The notes: generated by a model not told the origin, from the letters alone. A stretch of DNA of 64,000 nucleotides from Mesorhizobium loti CJ3sym (GCF_000472785.1 NZ_AXAL01000007.1:1-64000), one strand, 5' to 3'; positions 51,486 through 64,000 are shown, counted from the first letter of the stretch. A program made the numbers and translations.

Positions 51486-52163
51486 TTATGGACCGCCCAG
51501 GCTGACGGCGAGGTTGACGGCGGCGGCGACGATGGCCGTGTTGAAGAAAAACGACAGGATTGAATGGACGAGCACCACGCAACGCATATGCGTCGTCGAG
51601 ATGTTGGTGTCGGCGGTCTGCGCGGTCATGCCGATGACCGCCGAGAAGTAGAGGAAATCCCAACCTTCCGGCCGCTTGTCGCCCGGGAACAGCAATCCGC
51701 CGACCGGGATCTTCTTCTTGGTCTTGGTGTCGACCTCGTCGCCGTCCATCCAGTAGACATGGGCATAATGGAGTGCCGCCATGGCATGAATGGTGAACCA
51801 GCCGAGCGGGATCGACAGCAGCGCAAAGCCAATTTCGACGGGATGGCCTTTGTCCTTCTGATTGATCAGCAGGAACAAGGAGACAACGGCAACGCCGACG
51901 ACGACGAGCGTCACCCCGAAGATGGCCAGCACCGGCAGGTCGGTGGCACGCGCATTCTTGCTCAGATATTTTCCGGTAAATGTTGGCATCTGGCTGACGA
52001 CAAGAATGACGTAAGCGGCAAAAAACGCGTTGGCGCCGATCGAATAGGCGAGTGGGGCATGCAGAAGCAACGCCACAACAAGCACTACGGCGCCGAAACA
52101 GGCCGACATTGCGAACAGCATGTGGCGCTGAAAGGGGTTCTTGATCGGGGGTTCGGCGGCCAT
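51486..52163 (-). CDS. DUF1345 membrane protein
   Basis: A 225-residue integral membrane protein with about six helices: HMLFAMSACFGAVVLVVALL, IGANAFFAAYVILVVSQMPT, VLAIFGVTLVVVGVAVVSLF, IGFALLSIPLGWFTIHAMAA. The DUF1345 signature includes HYAHVYW and FLYFSAVIGMTAQTADTNIS. Function unknown. It is 97 bases upstream of the cytochrome b gene on the same strand and could be in its transcript, although a functional tie is not evident. Confidence 0.85.
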   Translation of the reverse strand: MAAEPPIKNPFQRHMLFAMSACFGAVVLVVALLLHAPLAYSIGANAFFAAYVILVVSQMPTFTGKYLSKNARATDLPVLAIFGVTLVVVGVAVVSLFLLINQKDKGHPVEIGFALLSIPLGWFTIHAMAALHYAHVYWMDGDEVDTKTKKKIPVGGLLFPGDKRPEGWDFLYFSAVIGMTAQTADTNISTTHMRCVVLVHSILSFFFNTAIVAAAVNLAVSLGGP

Positions 52164-52194
52164 GGCGGTCTCCAGCCTGGGTGGCGCTCGGTTT

Positions 52195-52662
52195 CTAGCT
52201 GGGTGTGGCGGATTTCAGGGCGCGCCGCAAGATGCGGTCGAGTTCGCCCAGGAACCGCGAACGGTCCTGAGGCGCGAAGCTGGCGTTATAGCCCTTGCTT
52301 TCGCCGGTCTCGCGCAGATGCTGCTTCAAATCGCGCATCGCTACCGCCATGCCGATGGTTTCCGGCGTGAACGGGCGCCCGGTGGGTCCAAGCACATGCG
52401 CGCCGAGCGCTACGGCGCGGGCGGCTAGAGGTATGTCCGCGGTGACCACGATGTCGTTGGATTTGGCATTCTCGACAATCCAGTCATCGGCAGCGTCGGC
52501 ACCCTTGGAGACGACGACGTTGCGGATCATCGGATCACGCGAGGGCCGCAAGCCGCCATTGGACACATAGGTGACGACGACGCCGAGGCGTTCCGCGACC
52601 TTTTCGACCTCGGCTTTTACCGGGCAGGCGTCGGCGTCGACGTAGATGGCAGGTGCGGGCAT
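52195..52662 (-). CDS. YaiI/YqxD family protein (DUF188)
   Basis: A 155-residue protein from ATG 52662, with GGAGAG upstream (an in-frame start at 52692 overlaps the palindrome and is rejected). IYVDADACPVKAEVEKVAER, VVSKGADAADDWIVENAKSN, DIVVTADIPLAARAVALGAH and GPTGRPFTPETIGMAVAMRD are the DUF188 signature. The fold is PIN-nuclease-like with conserved aspartates, but no activity is settled. Downstream of gfa on the same strand, beyond a 24-base palindrome. Confidence 0.9.
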   Translation of the reverse strand: MPAPAIYVDADACPVKAEVEKVAERLGVVVTYVSNGGLRPSRDPMIRNVVVSKGADAADDWIVENAKSNDIVVTADIPLAARAVALGAHVLGPTGRPFTPETIGMAVAMRDLKQHLRETGESKGYNASFAPQDRSRFLGELDRILRRALKSATPS

Positions 52663-52680
52663 TCTCTCTCCGAAACGGAT

Positions 52681-52704
52681 GGGGCCGGACACGTGTCCGG
52701 CCCC
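52681..52704. terminator. Perfect 24-base palindrome after gfa
   Basis: ggggccggacac and gtgtccggcccc form a perfect 12-bp inverted repeat with no central spacer, 23 bases past the gfa stop and 18 bases before the DUF188 start. It can act as a terminator hairpin (no T-run) or as a protein-binding site. Confidence 0.5.
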
Positions 52705-52726
52705 ATACCTGAAATCTCACAAACTG

Positions 52727-53296
52727 TCAGGCCGGCAAGGCGCCCGACTTTTTCGCCGTCCAGGTGGCGATATAATCCATCAGGCCAGGGTTGAGGCAGT
52801 CATAGGGCTCGAGCCCGATTGTCTTCAGCCGTGCCCTAATGCCGTCCATCCGCTTCGGGTCGACACCGGATTCGATGATCGACGAGACGAAAGCGGTGAA
52901 ACCTGGAGGCGACCAGCCATCCTCCTGGAAGCGCTCGGGATGGATGAAGGTCAGCCCCTTGAACGGATGGTCGCGCTCGACCGGTCCATGCATATGGACG
53001 CCGCAGCCGGTGCAGGCATGGCGCTGGATCAATGCCGAGGGATCGACCACTTTCAGCTTGTCGCCGTTCTCGGTGACGGTGACGTCGCCGGTACCGGCAA
53101 CGGCAACCACCGAGAACACCGCGCCATCCGGCTTCCAGCACTTAGTGCAGCCGCAGGCGTGGTTGTGGGCGATCTGCCCCTTGACCTTCACCTTCACTGG
53201 CTTGCTGGTGCAAGCGCAGACCAGCGTGCCGCCGGCGAAGCTTGCGCTCTCCTTCGGCAGGCCATTGTCGATTTTCGGATGCAGTTTCTCCGCCAT
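52727..53296 (-). CDS. gfa: Glutathione-dependent formaldehyde-activating enzyme (S-(hydroxymethyl)glutathione synthase)
   Basis: A 189-residue zinc protein from ATG 53296, behind GGAGGAG. Zinc cysteines are seen in [30 protein letters not shown] and [12 protein letters not shown]. Gfa accelerates the condensation of formaldehyde with glutathione. It follows the class III alcohol dehydrogenase gene by 67 bases on the same strand, so the two steps of formaldehyde oxidation are encoded together. The third enzyme, S-formylglutathione hydrolase, is not in the window. Confidence 0.93.
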   Translation of the reverse strand: MAEKLHPKIDNGLPKESASFAGGTLVCACTSKPVKVKVKGQIAHNHACGCTKCWKPDGAVFSVVAVAGTGDVTVTENGDKLKVVDPSALIQRHACTGCGVHMHGPVERDHPFKGLTFIHPERFQEDGWSPPGFTAFVSSIIESGVDPKRMDGIRARLKTIGLEPYDCLNPGLMDYIATWTAKKSGALPA

Positions 53297-53363
53297 TCTT
53301 TTCTCCTCCCAGTTGTGAACCACAGAGGTCGCTGGCCGGTCGGTCGGCGGCTTGTGGCTTTCT

Positions 53364-54491
<1,128 letters not shown>

Positions 54492-54690
54492 CAGGCGTCC
54501 TCCAATGCGAATTTTTTTCCAAGGTTTCAGGTTTTATCGACACGATCAACTGGAAGCTGGTGCCGAGACTGGGCCACAGCGATGAATTGGAATCGCAAAT
54601 CGATTGAAAGGCAGTGATTTGCATGGTCGGCTTGACCCCGCAAGCACAGGCCATAAAAGGAACGACCGACCGGAGGGGAATGACCTCAGC

Positions 54691-56703
<2,013 letters not shown>

Positions 56704-56809
56704 GCGGACTGGAAGCCTGTGATCGGCGATCGTTTGTGCTAGACTGGTATCGCCCGGTCCCGGACAATACATCTCCATCGACTCAAAGCCTTTAGCAGCG
56801 CGAGAAACC

Positions 56810-59800
56810 ATGGCGGACGACAAACTTCCACGCGACCCCCTGAAGCGCGAAGCCGCGATTGCGGCCGCGCGTCCGGAGGTGCCGGCGCGGCCGTTCGTCC
56901 ATCTGCGGGTGCATTCGGCCTATTCGCTGCTCGAGGGTGCGCTTCAACTCAGCAAGGTCGTCGGTCATGCGGTCAAGGACGAAGCGCCGGCCATCGCCGT
57001 TACCGACACCAACAATCTGTTCGGCGCGCTGGAGTTCGCACAGAAGGCGGTGAAGGACGGCATCCAGCCGATCATCGGTTGCCAGATCGCGCTCGCCTTT
57101 TCCGGTGAAAACAGCGACGGCCAGCGTGATCGCCGACGCCAAGGGCCGGAAATGCGGCCTGTGGTCCTGCTCGCCGCGACCGAGGCCGGCTATTCCAATC
57201 TGGTTCGGCTTGTCAGCGGCGTCTACCTGGAAACACCGCCCGGTGAGGCGGTACACCTGACCACCGACACGCTGGTTGGGCGGGCCGATGGGCTGATCTG
57301 CCTCAGCGGCGGCCCGCGCGGCCCGATCGGCAACGCCTTGAAGGAGGATCGCCGCGATCTGGCCGAGACGCGGCTCCTGACGCTGAAAGCGCTGTTCGAC
57401 GACCGGCTTTATGTCGAGCTGGATCGGGTCGCGGGCTACGACCGCGTCATCGAACATCAGACGATCGATCTCGCCTACGCGCACGAACTTCCGCTTGTTG
57501 CCACCAATGAGGCGTTTTTCTCCTCGCGCGACGATTATGACGCGCATGACGCGCTGATCGCCATCGCCGAGGGCTCGGTCGTTGCCGTCGATAACAGGCG
57601 CAGGCTGTCGCCGGACAATTTCCTGCGCAGCCAGGCCGACATGGCAAAGCTGTTCGCCGACCTGCCGGAAGCGATCGACAACACGGTCGAGATCGCGCTG
57701 CGCTGCTCCTACTATCCCAAAAACCGCAGCCCGATCCTGCCGCGTTTTACTGGCGGTGATGCCTTAGACAAGGATGCGGCCGAAAAGGCCGAGGCCGCCG
57801 AACTCGCCCGCCAGGCGCGCGAGGGGCTGGACGCTCGACTTGCGCTGCACGGACCAACACCGGGCTACACGGTCGAGCAGTATCGCGAGCGGCTCGAATT
57901 CGAGCTCGGCATCATCGAGAAGATGAAATTTCCCGGCTACTTCCTCATCGTTGCTGACTTCATCAAATGGGCCAAGGCGCAAGGCATTCCGGTCGGGCCG
58001 GGCCGCGGTTCGGGCGCCGGATCGCTGGTCGCCTATTCGACGACCATCACCGACATCGATCCGTTGCGCTTCTCGCTGCTGTTCGAGCGCTTCCTCAATC
58101 CGGACCGCGTGTCGATGCCCGACTTCGACATCGACTTCTGCCAGGATCGCCGCGAAGAGGTGATCCGCTACGTCCAGCAGAAATACGGCCGCGACCAGGT
58201 TGGCCAGATCATCACCTTTGGTACGCTGCAGGCCCGCGCCGTGCTGCGCGACGTCGGCCGCGTGCTGCAGATGCCCTATGGCCAGGTCGACAAGCTGTCC
58301 AAGATGGTGCCGCAGAATCCGGCCAATCCGGTCAAGCTTGCAGATGCCATCGCCAACGAGCCGCGCTTTGCCGAAGAGGCCGAGAGGGAGCCGATCGTCC
58401 AGACGCTGCTCGACATGGCGCAGAAGCTGGAGGGGCTTTATCGCCATGCTTCGACGCACGCTGCCGGCATCGTCATCGGCGACCGGCCGTTGTCGGAGCT
58501 GGTGCCGATGTACCGCGATCCGCGTTCGGACATGCCGGTCACCCAGTTCAACATGAAATATGTCGAGCAGGCCGGGCTGGTGAAGTTCGACTTCCTCGGC
58601 CTGAAGACGCTGACGGTGCTGGAAACAGCGGTCAAGCTGATCCGCCGCCGCGGCATCGACATCGATCTGGCGACAATTCCGCTCGACGATCCCGACACCT
58701 ACGCCATGCTGTCGCGCGGCGAGGTGGTCGGCGTGTTCCAGGTGGAAAGTGCCGGCATGCGCAAGGCGCTGATCGGCATGCGGCCCGACTGCATCGAGGA
58801 TATCATCGCGCTGGTCGCGCTCTACCGTCCGGGTCCGATGGAGAACATCCCGACCTACAACGCCAGAAAGCATGGCGAAGAGGAGATGGCCTCGATCCAT
58901 CCCAAGATCGACCATCTGGTGAAGGAGACGCAAGGCGTCATCGTCTACCAGGAACAGGTCATGCAGATCGCACAGGAGCTGTCCGGCTATTCGCTCGGCG
59001 AAGCCGATCTTTTGCGTCGCGCCATGGGCAAGAAGATCCGCGCCGAGATGGACAAGCAGCGCGAACGTTTCGTCTCGGGTGCTGTGGAACGCGGCGTCAA
59101 CAAGCCGCAAGCCGACTTCATTTTCGACCTGCTGGCAAAGTTCGCCGACTATGGTTTCAACAAGTCGCATGCCGCCGCCTACGCTGTCGTCTCCTACCAG
59201 ACCGCCTATCTCAAGGCGCATTATCCGGTCGAGTTCCTGGCGGCGTCGATGACGCTCGACATGGGCAACACCGACAAGCTGGCCGACTTCCGCCAGGACG
59301 CGTTGCGCCTCGGAATCGAGGTTCTGGCACCGTCGGTGATGACGAGTTTTCGGCCTTTCGAGGTCGGCGAGAACCGCATCTACTACTCGATGGCCGCTCT
59401 CAAAGGTGTCGGCGACGCGGCGGTCGAGCATATCGTCACGGTACGTGGCGAAAAGCCGTTCAAGAATCTCGCCGATTTCTGCGAGCGGGTCGATCCCAAG
59501 ATCGTCGGCAAGCGGGTCTTCGAAAGCCTTATCATGGCTGGCGCGCTTGACTGTTTCGGCCACGACCGCGCTGCGATGCTGGCTGGCGTCGAACGGATGA
59601 TGGGGCTGGCGTCACTTGCCCAGCAGAATGCCGTTTCCGGCCAGGCCGACATTTTCGGGGCCTCGCTGGGCGCTCAGTCGCAGGCGCTCAATCTGCCGCC
59701 GACGGACCCATGGCTCGCCGCCGACCGGCTGCACCGCGAATTCCAGGTCGTCGGCTTCTATCTCTCGGCCCATCCGCTCGACGAATACAAGGCGGCGCTG

Positions 59801-60337
59801 CAGAAGATGCGGGTGCAAAACTGGGCGGAGTTCTCGGCAGCGGTCAAACGCGGCGCTTCCGCCGGCCGTCTGGCCGGCACGGTGACCAGCAAGCAGGAGC
59901 GCAAGACGCGCACCGGCAACAAGATGGGCGTGGTGGCCTTTTCCGACACGTCCGGCCAGTATGAGGCCGTGCTGTTTTCGGAAGGGCTGGCGCAATATCG
60001 TGACCTTCTGGAAGCCGGCCGCTCCGTCGTTATCACCGTCGCGGCTGAGGACAGGCCCGAGGGCGTCAATTTGCGCATCAACTCGGTCCAGTCGCTGGAA
60101 GACGAGGCAAGCCGCATCCAGAAGGCACTGCGGATTTTCGTCAGGAACGATGGACCGGCATCGATAATCCAGTCCCAGCTTACCCAGCGCGGCGAAAGCC
60201 AGGTGAGCATTATAGTGATCAAGGAAGAGGCGCAGGGCGAGGTCGAGATTGCCTTGCAGGGCGGCTACCGCGTCTCGCCACAGATCGCCTCCGCGATGCG
60301 CGCCGTGCCTGGCGTGGTCGAAGTGGAGCTGGTGTGA
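56810..60337 (+). CDS. dnaE: DNA polymerase III alpha subunit
   Basis: A 1175-residue replicative polymerase. The PHP domain opens with FVHLRVHSAYSLLEGALQLS. The polymerase core includes YFLIVADFIKWAKAQGIPVG, GPGRGSGAGSLVAY and the catalytic aspartates in MPDFDIDFCQDRREEVIRYV (about 434-453). LYRHASTHAAGIVIGDRPL and GVFQVESAGMRKALIGMRPD follow, then the helix-hairpin-helix and an OB-fold near 980-1060 (AGTVTSKQERKTRTGNKMGV). Full length and intact. The replicative DnaE1 type, not DnaE2 (no imuAB nearby). Confidence 0.97.
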   Translation: MADDKLPRDPLKREAAIAAARPEVPARPFVHLRVHSAYSLLEGALQLSKVVGHAVKDEAPAIAVTDTNNLFGALEFAQKAVKDGIQPIIGCQIALAFSGENSDGQRDRRRQGPEMRPVVLLAATEAGYSNLVRLVSGVYLETPPGEAVHLTTDTLVGRADGLICLSGGPRGPIGNALKEDRRDLAETRLLTLKALFDDRLYVELDRVAGYDRVIEHQTIDLAYAHELPLVATNEAFFSSRDDYDAHDALIAIAEGSVVAVDNRRRLSPDNFLRSQADMAKLFADLPEAIDNTVEIALRCSYYPKNRSPILPRFTGGDALDKDAAEKAEAAELARQAREGLDARLALHGPTPGYTVEQYRERLEFELGIIEKMKFPGYFLIVADFIKWAKAQGIPVGPGRGSGAGSLVAYSTTITDIDPLRFSLLFERFLNPDRVSMPDFDIDFCQDRREEVIRYVQQKYGRDQVGQIITFGTLQARAVLRDVGRVLQMPYGQVDKLSKMVPQNPANPVKLADAIANEPRFAEEAEREPIVQTLLDMAQKLEGLYRHASTHAAGIVIGDRPLSELVPMYRDPRSDMPVTQFNMKYVEQAGLVKFDFLGLKTLTVLETAVKLIRRRGIDIDLATIPLDDPDTYAMLSRGEVVGVFQVESAGMRKALIGMRPDCIEDIIALVALYRPGPMENIPTYNARKHGEEEMASIHPKIDHLVKETQGVIVYQEQVMQIAQELSGYSLGEADLLRRAMGKKIRAEMDKQRERFVSGAVERGVNKPQADFIFDLLAKFADYGFNKSHAAAYAVVSYQTAYLKAHYPVEFLAASMTLDMGNTDKLADFRQDALRLGIEVLAPSVMTSFRPFEVGENRIYYSMAALKGVGDAAVEHIVTVRGEKPFKNLADFCERVDPKIVGKRVFESLIMAGALDCFGHDRAAMLAGVERMMGLASLAQQNAVSGQADIFGASLGAQSQALNLPPTDPWLAADRLHREFQVVGFYLSAHPLDEYKAALQKMRVQNWAEFSAAVKRGASAGRLAGTVTSKQERKTRTGNKMGVVAFSDTSGQYEAVLFSEGLAQYRDLLEAGRSVVITVAAEDRPEGVNLRINSVQSLEDEASRIQKALRIFVRNDGPASIIQSQLTQRGESQVSIIVIKEEAQGEVEIALQGGYRVSPQIASAMRAVPGVVEVELV

Positions 60338-60389
60338 TCCCCGCTGTTGACAGGCGTCGGCATCTGCCGCTCGTGTCATCGCGATCGGC

Positions 60390-61191
60390 ATGAAGGTCGC
60401 GGAGAAGGACGCACCGCAGGGCGATTTCGCATTGGTGTGGCTGCGCCAAAGGCTGCGCAAACTCTACCATGGGCGCACACCCGCCGCCTTCCGGTTTCAG
60501 GTGGCTGCAATCGCCATCGATCTGGCAATCATCGCCTTCTTCATAGCGACACCGGTCATCCAGCAATCGGCCTCGTTCCTGTGGCTGGATTATGCCGTGG
60601 CCGCGCTCGTCGGAGCCGATCTGATCGCCAGGCTACTGGCCTCCAACGGCATGCTGCGCCTGATGAAGCAGCCGACCTCCTGGGTGGATGTCTTCATCCT
60701 GTTGACGCTGCTGATGCCGACGGCGCTCGCCAATCTCGGCTTTTTGCGCATCCTGCGGCTATGGTCGATGTCGCGCAGCGGTTCGATCTGGCGGCATTTC
60801 GAGATGCGTGGGCTGAGACCCGCGCGAGGCGAGCCACGCGGTGATCAACCTTTTGACGTTTCTTTTCGTCATCACCGGCTTTGTCTACACCTTCTTCTTC
60901 AGCAACGGGGCCGGGCTGGAGAACTATATCGACGCGCTTTATTTCACCGTCGCGACCGTGACCACGACCGGCTTTGGCGACATCGTGCTGCCGGGAATGG
61001 CCGGCAAGCTGACGGCGATCGTCACCATGATCATCGGCATATCGCTGTTCGTCAGCTTGGCGCAGGCCATCTTTCGGCCGGCCAAGGTCTTCTCTCCCTG
61101 TCCGCAATGCGGATTGCAGCGGCACGAACCGGATGCGGTGCACTGCAAGGCCTGCGGGCATGTTCTCAACATACCGGACGAAGGGATCTGA
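60390..61191 (+). pseudogene. Voltage-gated-type K+ channel gene broken by a one-base frameshift
   Basis: Frame 1 from ATG 60390 encodes S1-S4-like helices: VAAIAIDLAIIAFFIATPVI, LWLDYAVAALVGADLIARLL, VDVFILLTLLMPTALANLGF and the basic FLRILRLWSMSRSGSIWRHF. Near 60810-60825 the sense continues in the next frame (REASHAVINLLTFLFVITGF), giving S5, the filter TTTGFGD in ATVTTTGFGDIVLPG, S6 and a zinc ribbon CPQCGLQRHEPDAVHCKACG to 61191. One base removed in agacccgcgcg would restore a channel of about 266 residues. As it stands, a GTG at 60841 could start the pore part alone. Lesion versus sequencing error is open. Confidence 0.8.
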
Positions 61192-61194
61192 CTG

Positions 61195-62076
61195 CTATGA
61201 GGCGGCCACTTCAGCCGCCTGTGCCGGCTTGCGCTGCAGGTTGAGCAGATTGCCCATCAGGATCAGCAGCGCGCCACCGGCGGTGAAGGCGTCGATCTGT
61301 TCCTTGTAAAGCAGCCAGCCGACCAGCGCCGATAGAGGCACGCGCAGGAAATCCATGGGCGAAATGATCGTAGCGTCGGCATAGGTGAGTGCGCGGGCCA
61401 TGCAGAAATGCGACGACATGCCGGTGAAGGCGATCAGCAGGATCCACGGCCAAAGCTCAAGCGATGGGGTGCGCCACACGTAGAGCGCCGGGATGAGGCC
61501 GACCGCCGACTGGATGATCAACATCCAGAAGATGATGCGCACGACGCTGTCAGTCCGCGTCAGCGATTTGACCAGCACCAGGGAGATGCCGAAGGAGACC
61601 GCTGCGCCCAGCACGATCAGATGCCCCGGATCGACCGCGTCGACGCCGGGACGGACGATGACCACCACACCGATCAGGCCGAGCACGACCGCCGCAAGCT
61701 TGGGACGGCTCAGCCTTTCGCCGAGAAAAGTCACCGCCAGGATTGCCGTCCAGATCGGCGTGGTGAATTCGATCGAAATCAGCACCGCCAGCGGGATCAG
61801 CGTCAACGCGTAAAGCCATGCCGCCTGGCCAGTGTAGTGAACGACGTTGCGGGCAATGTGGGCGAGCGGACGCTGCGTGCGCATCGCGGCAAAGCCACCG
61901 CTCGTGAACACCAATGGCAACAGGATGAACAAGCCGATCACCGAGCGCAGTTCCAGCACCTGGAAGACGTTGAGTTCGGCTGTCGTGGCGCGGCCGGCGA
62001 TCGACATCCCCAGGAAGGAGGTGATCGACAGCGCCATCCAGAACGCAGCCTTGGGGATCGAGGGGGTGGGTGCCAT
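61195..62076 (-). CDS. DMT-superfamily transporter (EamA domains)
   Basis: A 293-residue protein with ten predicted helices arranged as two EamA repeats (about 10-140 and 155-285). Recognised lines: AFWMALSITSFLGMSIAGRA, PIWTAILAVTFLGERLSRPK, GLIGVVVIVRPG and LSALVGWLLYKEQIDAFTAG. DMT carriers export or import small metabolites such as amino acids; the substrate cannot be assigned. The gene is convergent with the broken K+ channel gene, with 3 bases between stops. Confidence 0.88.
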   Translation of the reverse strand: MAPTPSIPKAAFWMALSITSFLGMSIAGRATTAELNVFQVLELRSVIGLFILLPLVFTSGGFAAMRTQRPLAHIARNVVHYTGQAAWLYALTLIPLAVLISIEFTTPIWTAILAVTFLGERLSRPKLAAVVLGLIGVVVIVRPGVDAVDPGHLIVLGAAVSFGISLVLVKSLTRTDSVVRIIFWMLIIQSAVGLIPALYVWRTPSLELWPWILLIAFTGMSSHFCMARALTYADATIISPMDFLRVPLSALVGWLLYKEQIDAFTAGGALLILMGNLLNLQRKPAQAAEVAAS

Positions 62077-62255
62077 GGCGGATATCTCGCAGGCCGGGGC
62101 TTTTGCCGCAATCGCTAGCCGATGTATTCTTCTGGGCCAGTTGTCGCGACCAGCTGGCGGTGTTGGCGGAACCTGATACCGGCACGGGCGTTGAGTCCCG
62201 ACATTTTATCCTTGCTTTGCAAACCTGCCTTTCCAATATCGACAAGGAGAGTTTC

Positions 62256-62762
62256 ATGAGACCATTCGCGCAAGTCGCGCTTGCTGGTTGCCTGGTGATG
62301 GCCGCAGGCGCTGCTCATGCCGACGAGACCAAATTTCTCCAGTCGTTCAAGGGTAATTTCGCCGGCAAGGGCACAGTCCAGGTGACCACGGATGTGCCGA
62401 ACGTCAGTGTTTCTTGCAGCTTCAAGTCGAACGCGACCTCAACCTCGCTCTCCCTTGATGGCAATTGCCGTGGTCTCGTTGTGGTGTCGCGGGCTATCAG
62501 CGCCAATCTGAAGGTCACAGGGGCGAAGTACAGTGGCGTCTATGTCGGATCTCGCACCGGGCCGGCACAGCTGAATGGCAGCCGGTCGGGCAACGCGATC
62601 AATCTCGGCATCCGCTGGGCGAAGGAGGTCAACGGTGATCGCAAGGCCAAGATGACGGTCGAGAAGCGAGGCGAGAACGGGATCCGGCTGACGGTCATCG
62701 ATACCGATCCGAAAACTGGCAAGAGCGTGGTGACGAGCAGGATCGATCTGACGCGCGTCTAG
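62256..62762 (+). CDS. Exported conserved hypothetical protein
   Basis: A 168-residue protein from ATG 62256, with AAGGAGAG upstream and a signal peptide cleaved near GAAHA. The mature part reads FKGNFAGKGTVQVTTDVPNV, then CSFKSNATSTSLSLDGNCRG, YVGSRTGPAQLNGSRSGNAI and a strand-rich C-terminus. Two cysteines may pair. The alternating pattern suggests a small beta-barrel or beta-sandwich periplasmic protein. No named domain recognised. Divergent from the DMT transporter gene. Confidence 0.72.
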   Translation: MRPFAQVALAGCLVMAAGAAHADETKFLQSFKGNFAGKGTVQVTTDVPNVSVSCSFKSNATSTSLSLDGNCRGLVVVSRAISANLKVTGAKYSGVYVGSRTGPAQLNGSRSGNAINLGIRWAKEVNGDRKAKMTVEKRGENGIRLTVIDTDPKTGKSVVTSRIDLTRV

Positions 62763-62781
62763 CTCATCGCTGCATCCGGCA

Positions 62782-64000
62782 TCAGTCTTCCAGCGGCTCC
62801 GATGGGTGGGCATCGCGGCCCCTGCCGAACGTATAGCCAGTCTCCACCGCCTTGCGGCCAAACTTGTCGCGCAGCGCATCGATGGCACCTTCGGCCATGG
62901 CGCGCTTGCGCGACTGGACGTCGACCAGATCCGGCGGATCGGCCTTGTCGTCGTCCGAGAGATCGCTGACGCCGATGCCGAGCAATCGAAATTTCGTCCC
63001 GTCGGTTTCTTTGCGCAGAAGCTCCACCCCGGTCTGAAAGATACGGTCCGCGAGTCGGGTCGGGTCGCCGAGTTGGCGGTTGCGCGTGCGCAGCTTGAAA
63101 TCCTGGGTCTTGAGCTTCAGCACCACGGTGCGCCCGGCAATGCCTGACTTCTTCAACCGCGCCGAGACCTTTTCTGACAGGCCCCTCAGCACCGCGACCA
63201 GCTCTTCCAGCGACGCGATGTCGGTGTCGAAGGTGGTTTCGGCCGATACGCTCTTGGCATCCTGGTCGGGGTCGACACGGCGAGCATCCTCGCCACGCGA
63301 AAGCCGGTAGAGCCGGTCGCCCATCACGCCGTAGCGGCGCATCAGGTCGCCACGCTCCATCTTATGAAGCTGGCCAATGGTGCGGATGCCGTCGCGCTCC
63401 AGCGTGGCGTTGAACGCCTTGCCGACGCCCCAGATCATGGTCACCGGCTGCTCGGCCAGGAAACCGACCGCCTCGGCCTCGCCAATGACCGAAAAGCCGC
63501 GCGGCTTGCGGAAGTCCGAAGCGATCTTGGCGAGGAATTTGCAATAGGAAAGCCCGGCCGAAACGGTGATGCCGATCTCCTTCTCTACCGCCTGTGCAAA
63601 GCGCGCCAGCACCACCGCCGGCGGCAGGCCGTGCAGCCGCTCGGTACCGGCGAGGTCGAGAAATGCCTCGTCGATCGACAATGGCTCGACCAGCGGCGTC
63701 AGCGCCTGCATCATGGCGCGCACCTCGCGGCCGACGCGCACGTATTTTTCCATGTTGGGTGGGATCACGACCGCCTCGGGGCAGGCCTCGAGCGCCTTGA
63801 ACATCGGCATGGCCGAGCGCACGCCGCGGATGCGGGCGATGTAACATGCCGTGGAGACCACCCCGCGCTTGCCACCGCCAATGATCAGCGGCTTGTCCTT
63901 GAGCGCCGGGTTGTCGCGCTTTTCGATCGCCGCGTAGAAAGCGTCGCAATCGATATGGGCCAGATGCAGCCGGTAGAGCTCGGGATGGCGGGCAAGGCGA
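62782..64000 (-). CDS. dinB: DNA polymerase IV, 5' end outside the window
   Basis: A Y-family translesion polymerase whose frame runs open past base 64000; at least 405 residues are visible. The first readable part includes [20 protein letters not shown] and [20 protein letters not shown]. The catalytic carboxylates are in [13 protein letters not shown]. Helix-hairpin-helix and little-finger regions follow ([40 protein letters not shown]). The start codon is not in the window. The C-terminus ends with a polar tail without an obvious clamp-binding motif. Confidence 0.93.
   Translation of the reverse strand, partial: RLARHPELYRLHLAHIDCDAFYAAIEKRDNPALKDKPLIIGGGKRGVVSTACYIARIRGVRSAMPMFKALEACPEAVVIPPNMEKYVRVGREVRAMMQALTPLVEPLSIDEAFLDLAGTERLHGLPPAVVLARFAQAVEKEIGITVSAGLSYCKFLAKIASDFRKPRGFSVIGEAEAVGFLAEQPVTMIWGVGKAFNATLERDGIRTIGQLHKMERGDLMRRYGVMGDRLYRLSRGEDARRVDPDQDAKSVSAETTFDTDIASLEELVAVLRGLSEKVSARLKKSGIAGRTVVLKLKTQDFKLRTRNRQLGDPTRLADRIFQTGVELLRKETDGTKFRLLGIGVSDLSDDDKADPPDLVDVQSRKRAMAEGAIDALRDKFGRKAVETGYTFGRGRDAHPSEPLED

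Noticed and set aside
57764..59563. 599-residue open frame antisense to dnaE
   Set aside because: Shadow of dnaE codon bias; no start context and no recognisable domain.

Overview
The window is a high-GC chromosomal segment of a Hyphomicrobiales (rhizobial) alphaproteobacterium, most probably Mesorhizobium or a close relative. This rests on recognised gene families and gene orders (phaC / aminotransferase / hom; folE-hisI next to an IscU-like gene; yidD near thrS; parE beside a cpa/tad pilus locus) and on two intergenic palindromic repeats of a type I associate with Mesorhizobium. No search was run. The content is core genome; the only mobile DNA visible is the 5' end of an IS5-type transposase at the left edge.

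Layout. 1-818: IS5-family fragment, tRNA-Glu(UUC), a 178-bp palindromic element. 819-12.4 kb: zinc-peptidase-like (M15/DUF882) lipoprotein, PHA synthase, small lipoprotein, AlaC-type aminotransferase, homoserine dehydrogenase, two small envelope proteins, class II FBPase (glpX), DUF6434 protein, recJ, patatin-like lipase. 12.4-24 kb: hisI, folE, IscU-like scaffold, LysR regulator, yidD, class D beta-lactamase, SAM methyltransferase, thrS, acyltransferase, secreted beta-rich protein, nitroreductase, flavin reductase, ICMT-like methyltransferase. 24-33 kb: CASTOR/POLLUX-like channel, CoA-ester lyase with MaoC hydratase, DUF2336 protein, FUSC transporter, parE. 33-42 kb: Flp/Tad pilus assembly genes cpaB-cpaC-(mini cpaD)-cpaE-cpaF-tadB-tadC, a frameshifted exported protein, tadD. 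42-48 kb: diguanylate cyclase, then the glycine cleavage operon gcvT-gcvH-gcvP behind a tandem glycine riboswitch. 48-54.5 kb: a four-repeat acidic-loop protein, a small exported protein, a molybdopterin oxidoreductase with its cytochrome b, DUF1345 and DUF188 proteins, and the glutathione-dependent formaldehyde pair gfa and class III alcohol dehydrogenase. 54.6-64 kb: pccA, dnaE, a K+ channel gene broken by a frameshift, a DMT transporter, an exported hypothetical protein, and dinB running off the right edge.

How the genes work together. Three one-carbon or C3 modules are visible: glycine cleavage under riboswitch control, formaldehyde oxidation through glutathione, and propionyl-CoA carboxylation (alpha subunit only), with polyhydroxyalkanoate storage at the left. 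The Tad locus holds the export machine but no pilin, prepilin peptidase or TadE/F within the window. Two genes (40464-41283 and 60390-61191) each need a one-base frame change to give their full product; either these are real lesions or the assembly has single-base errors.

The points most worth a second look are the split K+ channel, the CASTOR/POLLUX-type channel, the OXA-type beta-lactamase close to an AmpR/GcvA-type regulator, the tandem glycine riboswitch, the two classes of palindromic repeat, and the four-repeat protein at 48 kb. I did not find a clearly new multi-gene system.
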